Below, piece after piece: positions 17,847-26,373 of a stretch of 64,000 nucleotides of DNA. The stretch covers positions 58,045-122,044 of the forward strand of contig UQZX01000005.1 of assembly GCA_900545525.1 (NCBI GenBank), in the 5' to 3' direction. Origin of the DNA: an uncultured Prevotella sp. (GTDB lineage Bacteria; Bacteroidota; Bacteroidia; Bacteroidales; Bacteroidaceae). The notes below the pieces were generated by a model that worked only from the letters and a program-made list of their open reading frames with translations, did no database searches and was not told the DNA's origin. The position numbers and the translations under genes were made by a program. The stretch's first letter is position 1; every line of letters begins with the position of its first letter.

Positions 17847-17879
17847 TTTGATATTTTTATATACCTTTGCACACAAAAT
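17847..17879 (+). promoter_or_regulatory. promoter of the Lrp family gene
   Basis: TTTG (17847-17850) and TACCTTTG (17872-17879) are separated by 21 bp, a near-ideal Bacteroidetes -33/-7 pair. The start codon follows 11 bp after the box. Confidence 0.7.
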
Positions 17880-17890
17880 TAATACTAAAA

Positions 17891-18385
17891 ATGGCACATC
17901 AAAACTTAGATTCATTGGACAAGAAAATTCTCCGGCTCATTGCCGAAGATGCCCGTATCCCGTTTCTCGAAGTGGCACGTGCTTGCAATGTAAGCGGCGC
18001 AGCCATACACCAACGTATTCAGAAACTCAGCAATCAAGGTGTTCTGAAAGGTTCGCAGTTCATCATCGACCCTGAAAAAATAGGCTATGAGACATGCGCC
18101 TACATAGGTCTGAACCTCAAGAACCCCGAAGATTTCGACAAGGCACTTGCCGTTTTGCAGCAGATACCGGAGGTTGTTGAATGTCACTACACCACTGGCG
18201 ACTATGACATGTTCATCAAAATATACGCCCTGAACAATCATCATCTGCTCAATATCATCCACAACAAGCTCCAGCCCCTTGGTCTTGCAAGGAGCGAAAG
18301 CATTATTTCGTTCCACTCGGCGTTCAGCCGTCAGCTGCCGATATCCGACATTCCTACGGACAATACGGCAGAAGAAGAAGCATAA
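17891..18385 (+). CDS. Lrp/AsnC family transcriptional regulator
   Basis: 164 aa from the ATG at 17891 (an upstream in-frame ATG at 17867 overlaps the promoter box and is rejected). N-terminal winged helix-turn-helix (LDKKILRLIAEDARIPFLEVARACNVSGAAIHQRIQKL in family terms), then a RAM ligand-binding domain (ECHYTTGDYDMFIKI). Such proteins sense amino acids. The acid-rich tail (NTAEEEA) is short. Monocistronic. Confidence 0.93.
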   Translation: MAHQNLDSLDKKILRLIAEDARIPFLEVARACNVSGAAIHQRIQKLSNQGVLKGSQFIIDPEKIGYETCAYIGLNLKNPEDFDKALAVLQQIPEVVECHYTTGDYDMFIKIYALNNHHLLNIIHNKLQPLGLARSESIISFHSAFSRQLPISDIPTDNTAEEEA

Positions 18386-18401
18386 CACGTAATCAAAGAC
18401 A

Positions 18402-18498
18402 ATACAAAGGCGCAACGCCTTGCCGCCATTACCGGTACATACGGTTCCTAAGCCGTGCTGTTTCAGGATAATTGAGGCAAGGCGTTGCGCCTTTGTAT
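18402..18498. terminator. long perfect inverted repeat between lrp-type gene and folA
   Basis: Perfect 23-base arms (18402-18424 and 18476-18498) with a 51-base spacer. The outer ends ATACAAAGG/CCTTTGTAT give U-rich exits both ways. It sits between two convergent genes and probably terminates both, though the arms are longer than needed. Confidence 0.7.
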
Positions 18499-18531
18499 TT
18501 TAAATATCAGATTACCGAAGATGCCCTTCCG

Positions 18532-19014
18532 TCACCTCACATAGTCCGTAAAGGCAAAGTTATATGCGTGTCTTTCATCCTTCACATGCTCCTCCATTGA
18601 AACGGCATGCCATCCGTCGTACGGCGGAAAGAATGCATCGGCTCCCTCGGGAGTATCGTCTATCTCCGTCAGGCACAACCTGTCGGCAACTCCTATAGCC
18701 TGTTCGTACACGCTCGCGCCACCTATTATATATACATCCTCGTCCACCTTGCAACCGGCAAGAGCCTCACCGAGCGACGAAAAGCATTCGCATCCCTCCA
18801 ACGACAGCGACGCATCGCGGCTCAACACCACGTTGCGCCTGTTCGGCAGGGCACCCTTCGGCAACGACTCAAAGGTCTTCCTGCCCATTATTATAGTATG
18901 CCCGGTGGTAAGAGCCTTAAAGCGTTTGAGGTCGTCGGGCAACCAGTAAATAAGTTTGTTGTCTCTTCCTATTGCCCGGTTTCTTGCCACCGCAGCGATG
19001 ATATTTATTCTCAT
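18532..19014 (-). CDS. folA: dihydrofolate reductase
   Basis: 160 aa. The start MRINIIAAVARNRAIGRDNKLIYWLPDDLKRFK carries the folate-site motif W-x-P-x-D-L with its acidic Asp, and IIMGRKTFESLP and VYIIGGASVYEQ follow. Reduces dihydrofolate using NADPH. It lies directly downstream of thyA, which produces dihydrofolate, so the two form the classic thyA-folA pair. Confidence 0.96.
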   Translation of the reverse strand: MRINIIAAVARNRAIGRDNKLIYWLPDDLKRFKALTTGHTIIMGRKTFESLPKGALPNRRNVVLSRDASLSLEGCECFSSLGEALAGCKVDEDVYIIGGASVYEQAIGVADRLCLTEIDDTPEGADAFFPPYDGWHAVSMEEHVKDERHAYNFAFTDYVR

Positions 19015-19100
19015 AAATGATTGTTTTATCTTTATTATCTCCTCCTTGCTGACACATCATCCGCCGACAAGCTCCATTTCCGGCAGATGAGAGCAACCCA

Positions 19101-19895
19101 CTATACACTGACCTCCGCCTTTATATGAGGCAAGGGGTCATAGCCTTCGAGCCTGAAATCCTCATACTTGAAGCTGAAAAGGTCCTTCACTTCGGGATTG
19201 ATAATCATCCTTGGCAACTGGCGCGGCTCACGCGTCAGCTGCAAATCCACCTGTTCGAGGTGGTTAAGATAAAGATGCGTGTCGCCGGTGGTATGTATAA
19301 ACTCCCCCGGTTCCAGTTCCGTAACCTGCGCAACCATCATAAGCAGCAGCGCATACGAGGCTATGTTGAACGGCACCCCGAGGAAAGTATCGGCACTGCG
19401 CTGGTAAAGCTGAAGGCTCAGCCTGCCGTCCGCCACGTAAAACTGGAACAGGCAGTGACACGGCGGCAGCTTCATGCTGTCTATATCGGCAACGTTCCAC
19501 GCACTGACAACCATGCGCCGCGAGTCAGGATTGTTTCTCAACTGGTCGAGGATGTTCTGTATCTGGTCTATATGACCTCCACGGTAGTCGGGCCATGAAC
19601 GCCACTGGCTGCCATAAACAGGTCCGAGGTCGCCGTTCTCGTCTGCCCATTCATTCCATATTCTCACACCGTGTTCCTGAAGATACCTCACGTTTGTGTC
19701 ACCGTTAAGGAACCACAGCAGCTCATATATTATCGACTTCAGGTGCAGTTTCTTCGTGGTGAGCAGCGGGAAGCCCTCACTCATGTCAAACCGCATCTGA
19801 TGTCCGAAAATGCTTATAGTGCCCGTTCCCGTGCGGTCTTCTTTCCTCACGCCCTCCGTCTTTATACGTCTGAGCAGGTCTAAATACTGTTTCAT
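19101..19895 (-). CDS. thyA: thymidylate synthase
   Basis: 264 aa, the same length as the E. coli enzyme. Catalytic Cys146 lies in LPPCHCLFQF; RTGTGTISIFG, RRMVVSAWN and NIASYALLLMM are further family blocks. Methylates dUMP with methylene-tetrahydrofolate. Second gene of the minus-strand operon methyltransferase-thyA-folA. Confidence 0.98.
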   Translation of the reverse strand: MKQYLDLLRRIKTEGVRKEDRTGTGTISIFGHQMRFDMSEGFPLLTTKKLHLKSIIYELLWFLNGDTNVRYLQEHGVRIWNEWADENGDLGPVYGSQWRSWPDYRGGHIDQIQNILDQLRNNPDSRRMVVSAWNVADIDSMKLPPCHCLFQFYVADGRLSLQLYQRSADTFLGVPFNIASYALLLMMVAQVTELEPGEFIHTTGDTHLYLNHLEQVDLQLTREPRQLPRMIINPEVKDLFSFKYEDFRLEGYDPLPHIKAEVSV

Positions 19896-19942
19896 TATAT
19901 CTGTTGTTGTTTATTTATCATCTGTCTTGAGGAATAGCGGCG

Positions 19943-21403
19943 TCAGCGGATGGAGATACCGTTGTCCGTCCCCTTTACAATCACATCGCAGCCGTCCTCC
20001 GGCACATAAGTGCTTTTTATCTTCCACTCTGCCGGATACAGGTTGTTTGCACGGTTTCCTATGTTCTTCTGAAATCCTATAGGGCAGCCCCTGTATGTCA
20101 TCACCACCGGTCCGCGCGGCACACCGGCAGCAAGCGGCACCGTCTCCCGGCGCAGAAAAGCCACTGCCGCGGGATGTTCCATCTCCACACACGGGAAAGC
20201 CTCCTTGCGGAATACGCGCGAAAGAAGCAGCGACTGGGCAGGAACGACATCCTTGCCCCTCACCTCTCCCACCGTCACACCGGCATGTATCACCCGCAGA
20301 CGCTTCTCCGCCACATCATATACATCGCTCCACCGCCGCGGCACAGCCCTGTAAAATCCGTCGCACAAACGCATGCTATAATTCTCAAAGCCGTCAATCC
20401 AGCCGTTGTCCTTCACCTTTGCCGCGCTCTTTCCTGCTCCCGCACGCGGCTTGTCCGCCTTCTTCCTGCCACGCCTCTCATCGCTGCCGCCGTCTTCGCC
20501 ATGCTTTCTGAGCACCGCCATGAAAAGCCCCTCGCCTCTCGTCAGTCCCGGCAGGAAACGGTATACGGGAGCATCAAAACCTTCGAGCAGCGACCCCGTG
20601 ATGCCCCAAGACGGTTCTATGTCAACGGGCAGCACGTCGGCACCAAGCTCATCGGCGACATACCGCACGTTTTCCTCGTTCTCGGCAGCGTTGAACGTAC
20701 ATGTAGAATAAACCAGCAGACCGCCGGGACGGAGACAGCGCCACACATCCTGCACTATGGAACGCTGCAGGCGGCGGCACTTTTCAACGTTATTCAGACT
20801 CCATTCGCCACGCGCACCCTCGTCTTTTCTGAACATTCCCTCTCCCGAACACGGCACATCAGCAACCACTACATCGAACATCAGCCCCGATCTGCCATAG
20901 TCGGCAGGATAGCTGTTTGTCACCACCACGTCCTCATGCCCGAACTTCTGCACGTTCTCAGCCAAAACCATTGCACGCCCGTGCACAGGCTCGTTGCAGA
21001 ACAGCAGGCTTCCCTCCGGCAGGACGCTTCTTGCAAGAGTCGACTTGCCTCCCGGAGCGGCACAAAGGTCGAGCACACGCACGGGCGCGTCTGCCGCATA
21101 GCGCCGCAAGACACGCTCGAGGAACATCGAAGAGGCATCCTGAACATAATAGACACCGGCGTGCATAAGCGGGTCGAAAGTAAAGTTCGGTCTTCTTTTA
21201 AGATAACGCCCGGCGGCACACCATGGCACGACACCGTCGCCGGAGACAAGGTCAACCGCGTCCGGAGAGCATTTGAAAGGATTGAGACGCACGCTCACGG
21301 GCGGTTCACCGGCAAGCCCCGCTTCCAGAGCCTGCCACAGACTGTCGCCCATAAGTTGCCGCGTATATTTTATAAAATCGTCGGGAAGTGTCATGAAAAC
21401 CAT
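19943..21403 (-). CDS. RNA m5C methyltransferase, NOL1/NOP2/Sun family (RsmF-like)
   Basis: 486 aa. The SAM motif VLDLCAAPGGKSTL and the two conserved Cys motifs DVPCSGEGMFR and YSTCTFNAAENEENV identify a 5-methylcytosine RNA methyltransferase. A C-terminal extension from about residue 330 (after the basic RGRKKADKPRAGAGKS linker) resembles the RsmF/YebU tail. Likely target rRNA, by analogy with RsmF. Translation may start at the Met at 21403 or at the next in-frame Met three codons later (MTLPDDF). First gene of the operon with thyA and folA. Confidence 0.9.
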   Translation of the reverse strand: MVFMTLPDDFIKYTRQLMGDSLWQALEAGLAGEPPVSVRLNPFKCSPDAVDLVSGDGVVPWCAAGRYLKRRPNFTFDPLMHAGVYYVQDASSMFLERVLRRYAADAPVRVLDLCAAPGGKSTLARSVLPEGSLLFCNEPVHGRAMVLAENVQKFGHEDVVVTNSYPADYGRSGLMFDVVVADVPCSGEGMFRKDEGARGEWSLNNVEKCRRLQRSIVQDVWRCLRPGGLLVYSTCTFNAAENEENVRYVADELGADVLPVDIEPSWGITGSLLEGFDAPVYRFLPGLTRGEGLFMAVLRKHGEDGGSDERRGRKKADKPRAGAGKSAAKVKDNGWIDGFENYSMRLCDGFYRAVPRRWSDVYDVAEKRLRVIHAGVTVGEVRGKDVVPAQSLLLSRVFRKEAFPCVEMEHPAAVAFLRRETVPLAAGVPRGPVVMTYRGCPIGFQKNIGNRANNLYPAEWKIKSTYVPEDGCDVIVKGTDNGISIR

Positions 21404-21531
21404 GTTTTACAGCAGACAAAGTTACAAATAATCCGCCCCTTTACGCGATTTATCACCACTTTTTTTATTACTTTGCAACCAAACAGCAGTTTTACACGTC
21501 AAACAAAAAGAAAACAAAAGACCTATAAAGT

Positions 21532-22239
21532 ATGAAAAAGTTGTTTCTAACGCTGTCGTTAATGACGGCACTGACCACGGCGACAGTTGCCGACGCGCAA
21601 CGCCACCGCCACAATCCGCAGACTATCGAACAGGCAACAGTGGCAGACACCGCCGCCACAGCGGCTTTCTCGGACACCACCTCCGTGTCCGCCGGAACAG
21701 GACAGGCTTATGCCGACGACACAAAAGCCGGCAATGCACAAATAGTGAAAGACCCGTTCGAAAACGTCAAAGACCCGTTCAGCCTAATGGGCTATCTGCC
21801 CGGCATCGGCATCGCAGGCACTATCGTTGCCATTTTCCTCATCATCCTGTGCCTGCTCATCGTCTGTTCGCCGTTCATCCTTGCCGGACTGGCAATATAT
21901 ACACTGACGAAACGCCGCAACAGGAAGTACGAAATGATAGAAAGAGCCATGGAAAAGGGATATGACATACCCAAGGAACTTATGCTGCCTGAGGAATATA
22001 CCAATGAGACGATGTGGAAAAAGGGCATCAAGAACATAAGCATCGGACTGGGACTGATATTCCTTTTCGGCATAATAGGTGCCGCCCCGCTTACGGGCAT
22101 AGGATGTATAGTGCTGTTCTACGGCGTGGGGCAGGCGGTGATTTCCAAGACCGTGAAGGACAACAGACACGGCGACGGGCGCACTGCACACACCATGCAC
22201 AAGAAGACCGGCGACGGAGAGGACGAAACGGAAATGTAA
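21532..22239 (+). CDS. exported membrane protein upstream of an ECF sigma factor
   Basis: 235 aa. Signal peptide (MKKLFLTLSLMTALTTATVADAQ), an Ala/Thr-rich stretch, then hydrophobic segments near 88-125 (IGIAGTIVAIFLIILC) and a helical pair near 165-200. The middle (KRRNRKYEMIERAMEKGYDIPKEL) resembles a domain found next to sigma factors in Bacteroidetes (DUF6249-like; name uncertain). Ten bp before the sigma gene, so likely part of its sensing or anti-sigma circuit. Role not established. Confidence 0.7.
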   Translation: MKKLFLTLSLMTALTTATVADAQRHRHNPQTIEQATVADTAATAAFSDTTSVSAGTGQAYADDTKAGNAQIVKDPFENVKDPFSLMGYLPGIGIAGTIVAIFLIILCLLIVCSPFILAGLAIYTLTKRRNRKYEMIERAMEKGYDIPKELMLPEEYTNETMWKKGIKNISIGLGLIFLFGIIGAAPLTGIGCIVLFYGVGQAVISKTVKDNRHGDGRTAHTMHKKTGDGEDETEM

Positions 22240-22249
22240 GAAAGCGCCG

Positions 22250-22792
22250 GTGGAAAGAATTAGCGACATATCGTTGGTGACACGCGTGCTGGTGCTTCAT
22301 GACAAGCGGGCTTTCGACAAGCTTGTGAAGAAGCACCAGTCGGCTGTGCGCAGGATGTTCATGAACCTCACCCTGGGCAACGCTGCACTGAGCGACGACC
22401 TTGCGCAGGACACCTTCATAAAGGCATATACACGCCTTGGCTCGTTCCGGAGCATGTCGAGTTTCTCCACATGGCTGCACCGGATAGCCTACAACGTGTT
22501 CTACGACTACACACGCTCCCACCGCCAGACGGACGACATAGACGGCACTCCCCTGCCCGAAACAGCCACGGGCGGCAGCGCCGCGGAAGCCCTGCACATG
22601 GACCTTTACAGCGCGCTGGGCAGGCTGAAGACCGACGAGCGCACATGCATAACGCTGCAACTCGTTGACGGAATGTCAATCGACGGCATCACGGAGGTTA
22701 CGGGCATGCCGGCAGGAACGGTAAAGTCGCACCTGTCGCGCGGCAAGCAGAAACTTGCAACATTCTTAAAAGAAAACGGATATGACAGATAA
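22250..22792 (+). CDS. ECF-type RNA polymerase sigma factor
   Basis: 180 aa from a GTG start at 22250. Region 2 (DKRAFDKLVKKHQSAVRRM, DDLAQDTFIKAYTRLGSF, FSTWLHRIAYNVFYDYTR) and region 4 (VDGMSIDGITEVTGMPAGTVKSHLSRGKQKL in family terms) are complete, with no region 1 or 3. It directs RNA polymerase to a small regulon, probably of envelope genes. It overlaps the next gene by 11 bp, so the two are co-expressed. Confidence 0.93.
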   Translation: MERISDISLVTRVLVLHDKRAFDKLVKKHQSAVRRMFMNLTLGNAALSDDLAQDTFIKAYTRLGSFRSMSSFSTWLHRIAYNVFYDYTRSHRQTDDIDGTPLPETATGGSAAEALHMDLYSALGRLKTDERTCITLQLVDGMSIDGITEVTGMPAGTVKSHLSRGKQKLATFLKENGYDR

Positions 22793-23114
22793 CAGAGACG
22801 ACATACTGATAAAAAAGTTCTTTGAAGAGAACATCACGGAGATTGAAGACAACGGTTTCTCACGGCGTGTGATGCGCAGGCTGCCGGGACGGGCAAGCCG
22901 GACGAACCGCATTTGGACAGCCCTGTGCGCCGCGGCAGGCATTGCCGTCTTCATAATATTCCGCGGCTGGGAATATCTTACGACATATTTCTACGATGTC
23001 ACGGCTGACATCTTCACTATGGAAGTGCAACAGATAAACCCCGTAACACTCGCCATAGCCACAATCGCGCTTGCTGCCCTCGCCTTAAACAACTACGTCT
23101 TGTCGGAAGAGTGA
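22782..23114 (+). CDS. small membrane protein coupled to the ECF sigma factor
   Basis: 110 aa. A charged cytoplasmic N-terminus of about 45 residues (LIKKFFEENITEIEDNGFSRRV) is followed by two hydrophobic segments (WTALCAAAGIAVFIIF; PVTLAIATIALAALALN). The N-terminal size and position overlapping the sigma gene fit an anti-sigma factor, but no zinc-binding HxxxCxxC motif is visible. Treated as a putative anti-sigma partner. Confidence 0.7.
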   Translation: MTDNRDDILIKKFFEENITEIEDNGFSRRVMRRLPGRASRTNRIWTALCAAAGIAVFIIFRGWEYLTTYFYDVTADIFTMEVQQINPVTLAIATIALAALALNNYVLSEE

Positions 23115-23164
23115 CAGCCCGTCTCTTCCCGTCTTGCAACTCCCTGACAAACAGAAACATACCT

Positions 23165-23265
23165 TTTACATTCCAAAACGCCGTCTTTCAGCCTCCAAAA
23201 GGGCACCTTTTGCGTTCTAAAAGATGCCCTTTTGGAGGCTGAAAGACGGCGTTTTGGGAAACCGT
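23165..23265. repeat. REP-like intergenic palindrome, copy 3 of 4
   Basis: The longest copy: perfect 33-base arms (23173-23205 and 23225-23257) around a 19-base loop. The arms contain CGCCGTCTTTCAGCCTCC and AAAAGGGCA modules shared with the other copies. It lies between the convergent sigma-partner and xseB genes and could also stop transcription. Confidence 0.9.
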
Positions 23266-23275
23266 TGCCGAAGCG

Positions 23276-23470
23276 TCACTTTTCGTCGAGTATCTTCCTC
23301 ACTTCTTCATCAGCTTTTGTCAGCTTGTCCTTACACAGTTTCATCAGCTCCTTTGCCGTCTTCAACTGCTCTCCGAGCGTGTCTATATCCATGTCGCCGC
23401 TCTCCATCCTGCCAACGATATCTTCAAGCCGGCGCACGGCTTCCTCATATTTAATATCCTTTTTCATCAC
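23276..23470 (-). CDS. xseB: exodeoxyribonuclease VII small subunit
   Basis: 64 aa, typical for XseB. The pattern YEEAVRRLEDIVGRMESGDMDIDTL followed by a long helix (KELMKLCKDKLTKADEEV) is diagnostic. Forms exonuclease VII with XseA, which degrades single-stranded DNA. Located 29 bp after xseA on the same strand. Confidence 0.92.
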   Translation of the reverse strand: MMKKDIKYEEAVRRLEDIVGRMESGDMDIDTLGEQLKTAKELMKLCKDKLTKADEEVRKILDEK

Positions 23471-23499
23471 ATTTTTCTTTTTTAGATATTGTATCTCCT

Positions 23500-24816
23500 T
23501 TACTCGTCATTACTCTCTATATCTCCGACAACAGCCCTGAAACAGCCCTTTTCAAGACGCGTCTCCACCTCATCGCCTTCCTTCAGACATGCCGCACTGC
23601 GCACGGCGCGCCCGTTTACGAGCGTTATGCTGTATCCGCGGCGCAGTATGTTCACAGGGTCGGCAGCCTCAACACGCCGCGACAGGGCATCAAGACGCGC
23701 CGTCCCGTCCTTTATCAGCTGCACGGCACACGTGCCAAGGCGCTGCCCGATAAAGTCGCAACGGGTACGGGCGGTGTCCATGCGGCGCACAGCCCCGGCA
23801 CGCAGCCGCTCACGGAGCACATCAAGGGCGGCTGTGCGTCGCGCCCTGACAAGCGAGAAGAGCACCGGAACATTGTCCGATATGCGCCCGATGCACATCT
23901 TCTCTTCCTTTATCCTCGTTACGGCAGCTCTCACAATACGCTCCATGGCATTGTCGACAGCCGTCTCGGTACGCCGCAGATTGTCTGTCAGAAAGGCTGC
24001 CGCCGCCGTGGGAGTCTTCACACTTGTGTGGGCAACCATGTCCAGCACCGACTCGTCGCGTTCATGCCCTATGCCCGTGATGACAGGCAACGGGAAGTTT
24101 GCCACGTTCTCGGCAAGGGCAAGGGTGTCAAATCCGGAGAGGTCGCTCGTGGCACCTCCGCCCCTTATGATAACCACACAATCGAAGCTTTCGGCAGCGG
24201 CATTGACGGCATCGAGGGCTGCAATGATGCTCTGTTCTATGCCCTCGCCCTGCATGACGGCACTGAAAAGCACCGGATAAAACACATATCCGTAGCCGTT
24301 GGTCTGCAACTGGTGGCAGAAGTCGCCGTATCCGGCAGCTGAAGCGCTCGACACCACGGCTATGCGCTGTGCAAAAGGCGACAGCACCAGTTCCCGGTTG
24401 AGGTCGAAGACGCCCTCTTCCTTTAACATGCGGACAATCTCGCGACGCTTGCGCGCCATGTCTCCGAGAGTGTATGTTGGGTCTATGTCTGTGACAATCC
24501 ACGAGAAACCGTAGTTCTCATGAAACCGTGCGTGCACCTGCAAGAGCACCTTCATGCCACGCGACGGAGGCTGTCCGGCTACGCGTTCAAAGCACTGGCG
24601 CACGAGCATCCACGTCGAAGCCCAGCAGTTGGCGGAAGCTCTTGCCACGGGGGTGTTGGTTTGCGGGTCCTTCTGTATAAGTTCCATATAGCAGTGTCCG
24701 CGCACCTCACGTATCTCGGAAAGCTCCGCCTCGACCCAATAGTCGTCGGGCATCGCCAGCGAAATGGTGTCGCGGACAAGCATGTTCAGCTCTTTTAAGG
24801 AAATATGATGTGTCAT
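23500..24816 (-). CDS. xseA: exodeoxyribonuclease VII large subunit
   Basis: 438 aa. N-terminal OB fold (YWVEAELSEIREVRGHCYMEL), then the catalytic part with RIAVVSSASAAGYGDF, VVIIRGGGATSDLSGFD and GIGHERDESVLD, and a long coiled coil before the C-terminal RGYSITLVNG. Together with XseB it processes single-stranded DNA in repair. It overlaps the upstream protease gene by 4 bp (ATGA). Confidence 0.95.
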   Translation of the reverse strand: MTHHISLKELNMLVRDTISLAMPDDYWVEAELSEIREVRGHCYMELIQKDPQTNTPVARASANCWASTWMLVRQCFERVAGQPPSRGMKVLLQVHARFHENYGFSWIVTDIDPTYTLGDMARKRREIVRMLKEEGVFDLNRELVLSPFAQRIAVVSSASAAGYGDFCHQLQTNGYGYVFYPVLFSAVMQGEGIEQSIIAALDAVNAAAESFDCVVIIRGGGATSDLSGFDTLALAENVANFPLPVITGIGHERDESVLDMVAHTSVKTPTAAAAFLTDNLRRTETAVDNAMERIVRAAVTRIKEEKMCIGRISDNVPVLFSLVRARRTAALDVLRERLRAGAVRRMDTARTRCDFIGQRLGTCAVQLIKDGTARLDALSRRVEAADPVNILRRGYSITLVNGRAVRSAACLKEGDEVETRLEKGCFRAVVGDIESNDE

Positions 24817-26237
24817 TGTGCCATGCCTTTCTTCTGTTTTCCCATGGTGTAGGCTTTCCAGAAGTCGGGAATGCCATAGCCGTAAATATTGTCGGGAGTG
24901 GAATAGTTGCTGCCGCTACGGCGCACGAGGTCTATTATCTCGAGTGCCGTCTTGTCGCGCAGAGCCTGCCACAGGCATGCCGTCATGCCGCAGACGAGAG
25001 GTGTGGAGAATGATGTTCCCACATCCTTGCTTATCGTTCCGCGCCCCGTGACGACGGCAGCCGGACTGCCCATTGCCATGACATCGGGCTTAACACGCCC
25101 GTCGGCAGTGGGACCGACGCTGCTGAAAGCGGCATTGGTGCGCCCCGGCGTAACGGCACCGACTGTTATCATGTCGGTTGCATCGGCAGGAAAGTTAATG
25201 CGTTTCCATGCTCCCATGCCGTCGTTTCCGGCACTGTTTACCAGCACAATGCCCTTATGGGCAAGCATGGATGCCGTTCTTGAAATCATTGCAGTGTGCC
25301 CGTCCTGATGCACATACCTGTAGTTTGTGGAGGCATCGTCAAAGCTGTGAAAGCCCAGCGAGCTGTTTATGATGTCGACACCGACGCTGTCGGCAAACTC
25401 GGCTGCCGCCGTCCAGTAGTCTTCTTCGGCAAGGCTTTCGGTGCGGTCGTCCTCACACCGCAACAGCCAATATGAAGCACCGGGAGCCGCTCCGATAAAG
25501 AAGTCGGGCACGTTGACAGCCATGGCGGACAGCACGCGCGTGCCGTGGTCAATCTCTTTGAATATGTCCTGCGACGGCGGAACAACAAAGTCGGCATGTC
25601 CCTCAACCTTTATTCCGCACAGCGCAGGTATGCGGTCGGCATTCATGAAGCCGCCGTCCATGACGGCTATCGTAATCCCGCTGCCCGTAAACCCGGCGTT
25701 GTGCATGCGTATGCCGCCGAGCATGGCAAGCTGTTCTTCGGTCACTCCGTATGACGTCTGGGCAACGGTGTCCCACCGGGTGAACTCCTTATGCCACCTG
25801 GCACGCCGGTTGGAAGGCTTTATGGAGTCGGGAGACGTCCACACCTTTTTTATATCGCGCACGCACGGGAGGGAGGCAAGACCGCGCAAGAGGTCGTGCC
25901 TGCGGCTGCGAACGAGCACCGTGTTGTTCCACTTGCTGCACCTTACGATGTCCACTCCGGCAGACCTTATCATGTCAAGGTATGCGGGAGACAGGGGCAG
26001 ATCGGTGGAGTCGACAGGCAGATGCTGCCTGCGGCGGCGCTCCAAGGACTTTTGTGAAATAAATTCTTCCGGACGTTCGAGTGAGAAAGGGGTGCCCTGC
26101 TTGTCGCAAAGCGTAAGCCGGTACATGTAACAACGGCCTCCGGGATAGCTTATAAGTTCCGGCACGTCATCGCCGTATGCCTGCAGCAGGGATATGCCAA
26201 ATAACAGGATAATAAACAGAACTATGTTATTTTTCAT
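24813..26237 (-). CDS. secreted subtilisin-like (S8) serine protease
   Basis: 474 aa with a signal peptide (MKNNIVLFIILLFGISLLQAYG). A propeptide-like region spans about 30-165. The S8 domain follows with Asp194 (AVMDGG), His231 (DHGTRV), oxyanion Asn338 (SAGNDG) and Ser409 (GTSFSTP). It ends soon after the catalytic domain and no type IX secretion C-terminal domain is obvious, so it may stay in the periplasm or leave by another route. Translationally coupled to xseA, an odd partner for a protease. Confidence 0.93.
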   Translation of the reverse strand: MKNNIVLFIILLFGISLLQAYGDDVPELISYPGGRCYMYRLTLCDKQGTPFSLERPEEFISQKSLERRRRQHLPVDSTDLPLSPAYLDMIRSAGVDIVRCSKWNNTVLVRSRRHDLLRGLASLPCVRDIKKVWTSPDSIKPSNRRARWHKEFTRWDTVAQTSYGVTEEQLAMLGGIRMHNAGFTGSGITIAVMDGGFMNADRIPALCGIKVEGHADFVVPPSQDIFKEIDHGTRVLSAMAVNVPDFFIGAAPGASYWLLRCEDDRTESLAEEDYWTAAAEFADSVGVDIINSSLGFHSFDDASTNYRYVHQDGHTAMISRTASMLAHKGIVLVNSAGNDGMGAWKRINFPADATDMITVGAVTPGRTNAAFSSVGPTADGRVKPDVMAMGSPAAVVTGRGTISKDVGTSFSTPLVCGMTACLWQALRDKTALEIIDLVRRSGSNYSTPDNIYGYGIPDFWKAYTMGKQKKGMAQ

Positions 26238-26343
26238 TTGACTGTTGTCTTTTACAGGTTACAAAAGTACACCTAAATCACGTAATTGCCAAAAAATCAC
26301 AATGTTTTCGCATATCTGCAAACAGGAAGTCGGATAAAATTAC

Positions 26344-26351
26344 TAATTTTG
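26344..26351 (+). promoter_or_regulatory. -7 box upstream of the MATE gene
   Basis: TAATTTTG lies 22 bp before the start codon at 26374. The -33 region shows no clear TTTG. Confidence 0.45.
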
Positions 26352-26373
26352 CAAGGCAAACAACAGACAACCA

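Noticed and set aside
20174..21535. 453-codon open frame antisense to the RNA methyltransferase gene
   Set aside because: A shadow of a GC-rich gene on the other strand, with no recognisable domain; other long antisense frames (for example 11690-12925, 13071-14204, 49251-50357) are rejected for the same reason.
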